Source: Kangiellaceae bacterium (lineage in GTDB: Bacteria; Pseudomonadota; Gammaproteobacteria; Enterobacterales; Kangiellaceae). From it: a stretch of 8,841 nucleotides of DNA. The stretch spans positions 1 through 8,841 of the forward strand of contig JAUUYO010000147.1 of assembly GCA_030590405.1 (NCBI GenBank), given 5' to 3'. Made by a program: the position numbers and the translations under genes. Below, piece by piece: positions 7,299-8,841 of this stretch (the stretch's first letter is position 1; every line of letters starts with the position of its first letter). Under the pieces are notes generated by a model that ran no database searches, was not told the origin of the DNA, and saw nothing but the letters and a program-made list of their open reading frames with translations.

Positions 7299-7357
7299 GT
7301 TTTCAGTAAGAGTTAGGTTCCTACCGAACAATATGACTAAGATACAGGGATTTAAGC

Positions 7358-7822
7358 ATGCTTAAGATTAGAAAGTTCCAAAAGGGAGACGAATTGGCCC
7401 TATGGAAATTAAAATACGATACAATCCGAAAAATAAATACCAGGGATTATACTGAGGAGCAAACTTTCGCCTGGGCACCGGATGTTTTCGATGCCGAAAA
7501 TTGGGCCAAAAAAATCAAAACAATGAATCCATTTGTCGCTGAAATAGATGGTAATATCGTCGGCTATGCGGATATTCAAATAGATGGCTATATTGATCAT
7601 TTCTTTTGTCATTTTGACTATCAAGGTCAAGGCGTTGGCAAAGCTTTGATGCAGGCGATTTTTAAAAATGGGCAAGCGAAAGGCATTGAACGATTTTATT
7701 CGCACGTGAGTATTACAGCCAGCCCTTTCTTTGAGCATTTTGGGTTTGTGGTGATAAAGCAACAAAGCGTAGATATTCGAGGGCAGGTTTTAACCAATTT
7801 TGTGATGGAAAAATTCATATGA
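7358..7822 (+). CDS. YafP-like GNAT N-acetyltransferase
   Basis: A 154-residue GNAT-fold protein predicted to transfer an acetyl group from acetyl-CoA to an unknown amine. The N-terminal part (TRDYTEEQTFAWAP, residues 28-41) and the C-terminal part (SITASPFFEHFGF, 118-130; then KQQSVDIRGQVLTNFVM) track E. coli YafP closely as I remember it. The acetyl-CoA pyrophosphate loop is Gln89-Gly-Gln-Gly-Val-Gly94, the Q/R-x-x-G-x-G/A motif, preceded by the beta-4 strand IDHFFCHFDY. The length is normal for a single GNAT domain. The start ATG 7358 has CAGGGA seven bases before it. It follows the peptidase by 59 bases with no clear terminator between, so it may be cotranscribed. YafP in E. coli is linked to SOS and nitroaromatic responses; whether that carries over here is unknown. 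Confidence 0.9.
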   Translation: MLKIRKFQKGDELALWKLKYDTIRKINTRDYTEEQTFAWAPDVFDAENWAKKIKTMNPFVAEIDGNIVGYADIQIDGYIDHFFCHFDYQGQGVGKALMQAIFKNGQAKGIERFYSHVSITASPFFEHFGFVVIKQQSVDIRGQVLTNFVMEKFI

Positions 7823-7993
7823 ATTTTATTTTTTAGCAATCAAAAGATAGATCATGGTGAGGGGCGTTTCACTGCTTAAAGAAAGTAAAATCTGAATTAT
7901 TTAGTTTTAAAAGTGGGTCGATCAAATAGGCATTTTACTGTTTAATCTTTCCCTTCATGTGATAACGGCAATACCTGCTGGAGAATAATTGAC
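7823..7993. other. Intergenic gap with a diverged 17-bp direct repeat
   Basis: This 171-base AT-rich gap has no supported gene; the only ATG-led frame seen (7855) is 13 codons. GGCGTTTCACTGCTTAA (7863-7879) and GGCATTTTACTGTTTAA (7929-7945) match at 14 of 17 bases, all three differences being transitions. No strong hairpin with a T run is visible. A promoter for the sulfotransferase gene should lie here, but I cannot place -35 and -10 boxes with confidence. Confidence 0.45.
7980..7984 (+). promoter_or_regulatory. Shine-Dalgarno site deciding the TTG start of the sulfotransferase
   Basis: GGAGA ends nine bases before TTG 7994. The next in-frame ATG (residue 42) would delete the sulfate-donor loop at residues 10-19, so this site and the TTG together define the start. 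Confidence 0.65.
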
Positions 7994-8722
7994 TTGACGA
8001 CATCAAAAGTGTTTGCAATTGGTTTTAATAAGAGTGCGACAACATCCTTACATACCTTATTTCAATCATTGGGTCTTACGTCTTATCATGGCGGGGAGTG
8101 GAGAGACTGCGAAGATATGAGTCTGCTCAATAACTTTGATTGTTTTAGTGATGGCTACCCTAAAAACCACAATAAGCTTGATGCACTATTTCCAGGGTCT
8201 AAATTTATATTGCAGGTTCGCGATTTGAAAAGTTGGGTCTACAGTAGATTGGCTCATATTCGGCGAGTTAAAGCGCTCAATACCTATAAAGGCTCTGCAA
8301 TATGGGATGAGACGGAACATGCGGTAAAATTCTGGATACAGCAAAGAAATGACTACCACCTTGAGGTTATGTCGTATTTTGAAAACAGGCCTGCGGACTT
8401 TCTTATTGTTAACGTGACTAAAGATCAACGTTCAGCGCAAAAAATTGTAGATTTTCTTGGTTTTACCGGTAATTACACAATGCCCTATGCGAATGCTAAC
8501 CCTGGTAAAGAAGTACCAGAGAAAGACCGTGTTCTTTTTGGCCACTGTTTGCAGGCACTAGGTATTGCAGAGCATGAACAAACATATGACATTTATTGCC
8601 CCAGTTTGGTGAATAGTTTATTTCCATCTGATAGCGGTAAGCTGGTGTCCTCGGTTAGGGGGGGGATGATGAGCAATACGGATGATCTGAGTCGTTATAA
8701 AGGTAGTAATGCTAATGAATAA
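7994..8722 (+). CDS. Sulfotransferase family protein (PAPS-dependent), TTG start
   Basis: A 242-residue protein with the features of a P-loop-like sulfotransferase, which moves sulfate from PAPS to a hydroxyl or amine. The 5'-phosphosulfate loop is KVFAIGFNKSATTSL (residues 5-19; Lys13, Thr16, Thr17, Ser18). The 3'-phosphate site is FILQVRDLKSWVYSR (71-85; Arg76, Ser80). DFLIVNVTKD (135-144) fits the later strand before the FLGF helix. It resembles the Sulfotransfer_4-like bacterial group rather than the larger eukaryotic heparan enzymes. No signal or membrane segment is seen, so it is probably cytoplasmic. The last 30 or so residues are polar and look disordered, and they contain a G8 tract (8658-8665). 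The acceptor is unknown; a surface polysaccharide or lipid is possible, given the acetyltransferase-like start that follows. The gene lies after a 171-base gap, so it probably begins a new transcription unit. Confidence 0.82.
   Translation: MTTSKVFAIGFNKSATTSLHTLFQSLGLTSYHGGEWRDCEDMSLLNNFDCFSDGYPKNHNKLDALFPGSKFILQVRDLKSWVYSRLAHIRRVKALNTYKGSAIWDETEHAVKFWIQQRNDYHLEVMSYFENRPADFLIVNVTKDQRSAQKIVDFLGFTGNYTMPYANANPGKEVPEKDRVLFGHCLQALGIAEHEQTYDIYCPSLVNSLFPSDSGKLVSSVRGGMMSNTDDLSRYKGSNANE
8658..8665 (+). repeat. G8 homopolymer within the sulfotransferase gene
   Basis: Eight consecutive G cover codons 222-224 (AGG GGG GGG) just before ATGATG. Losing one G gives an immediate TGA after residue 224. Gaining one gives GDDEQYG and then TGA, ending near residue 230. 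The tract is therefore a candidate slippage site, or simply a place where sequencing errors are likely. The catalytic core lies upstream, so the effect on activity is uncertain. Confidence 0.7.
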
Positions 8723-8731
8723 TGGTCATTG

Positions 8732-8841
8732 ATGATGTCAGTTCGTTTACTTAAAGCTGTAGAAGATGTACGTGAAATGACTACAGCATGGATGGGGTTA
8801 CTTGAACGCTCTGACTGCCATCAGGTATTTAGCTCAATAGA
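8732..8841 (+). CDS. Start of an unidentified gene, possibly a GNAT/FemAB-type acetyltransferase (3' end outside window)
   Basis: A frame opens with ATGATG at 8732/8735 and stays open for 36 codons to the window edge. It begins nine bases after the sulfotransferase stop (TTG 8729 is another possible start). No clear ribosome site is visible, so translational coupling is possible. The peptide begins MMSVRLLKAVEDV and continues TTAWMGLLERSDCHQVFSS (residues 17-35). The pattern of a Leu-rich opening, W-x-x-LLERS and a following Phe-Ser recalls the N-terminus of CelD/BcsL-like GNAT_6 proteins found in exopolysaccharide loci. Too little is visible for a firm family call, and a spurious short frame cannot be ruled out. 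Confidence 0.5.
   Translation, partial: MMSVRLLKAVEDVREMTTAWMGLLERSDCHQVFSSI

Noticed and set aside
7299..7357. Weak inverted repeat GTTAGGT/ACCGAAC in the gap after the peptidase gene
   Set aside because: It has a mismatch in a very short stem and no T run, so it does not support a terminator.
7409..7765. 118-codon open frame on the minus strand
   Set aside because: It lies wholly inside the well-supported acetyltransferase gene, shows no family motif and is a shadow frame.

Overview
The window reads as chromosomal DNA of a Gram-negative bacterium, most likely a gammaproteobacterium of fairly low GC (clearly AT-leaning, not counted). The reasons are a YheT-type hydrolase, a YafP-type acetyltransferase and a CoaD all close to the enterobacterial versions as I remember them, a Tat-exported protein, and a periplasmic-type dipeptidyl peptidase IV. 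A marine or Kangiella/Aliikangiella-like origin is only a guess. All genes lie on the + strand and coding density is high; no stretch over 300 bases lacks a gene. I see no rRNA, tRNA, CRISPR array, transposase or convincing intrinsic terminator.

Bases 1-4902 form one tightly packed run of six genes with gaps of 3-43 bases: the C-terminal half of an FMN/iron-sulfur glutamate synthase-domain protein (cut by the window start), a YheT-like alpha/beta hydrolase, a small Tat-signal protein, a GMC flavoprotein dehydrogenase, coaD (coenzyme A synthesis), and a group II truncated haemoglobin. The Tat protein and the GMC enzyme are separated by 3 bases. They look like a two-subunit, periplasm-facing dehydrogenase in which the small subunit supplies the export signal. 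coaD and the globin are also separated by only 3 bases.

Bases 4903-5087 are a 185-base non-coding gap with real structure: a 7-bp inverted repeat, two near-perfect 28-bp tandem copies plus a degenerate third, and a perfect 13-bp palindrome ending 25 bases before the next start codon. This probably regulates the following gene, a secreted S9 dipeptidyl peptidase IV (5088-7298) with all expected catalytic residues. A YafP-like GNAT acetyltransferase (7358-7822) follows.

After a second gap (7823-7993) comes a TTG-started sulfotransferase (7994-8722) with an eight-G homopolymer near its 3' end. The start of a further gene runs off the right edge; its N-terminus resembles GNAT/FemAB-type acetyltransferases of polysaccharide loci. 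These last two genes may be the left edge of a surface-glycan modification locus.

Most genes here are recognisable families. The points most worth a second look are the cysteine-bearing GMC/Tat pair, the repeat-palindrome region before the peptidase, and the G8 tract in the sulfotransferase.
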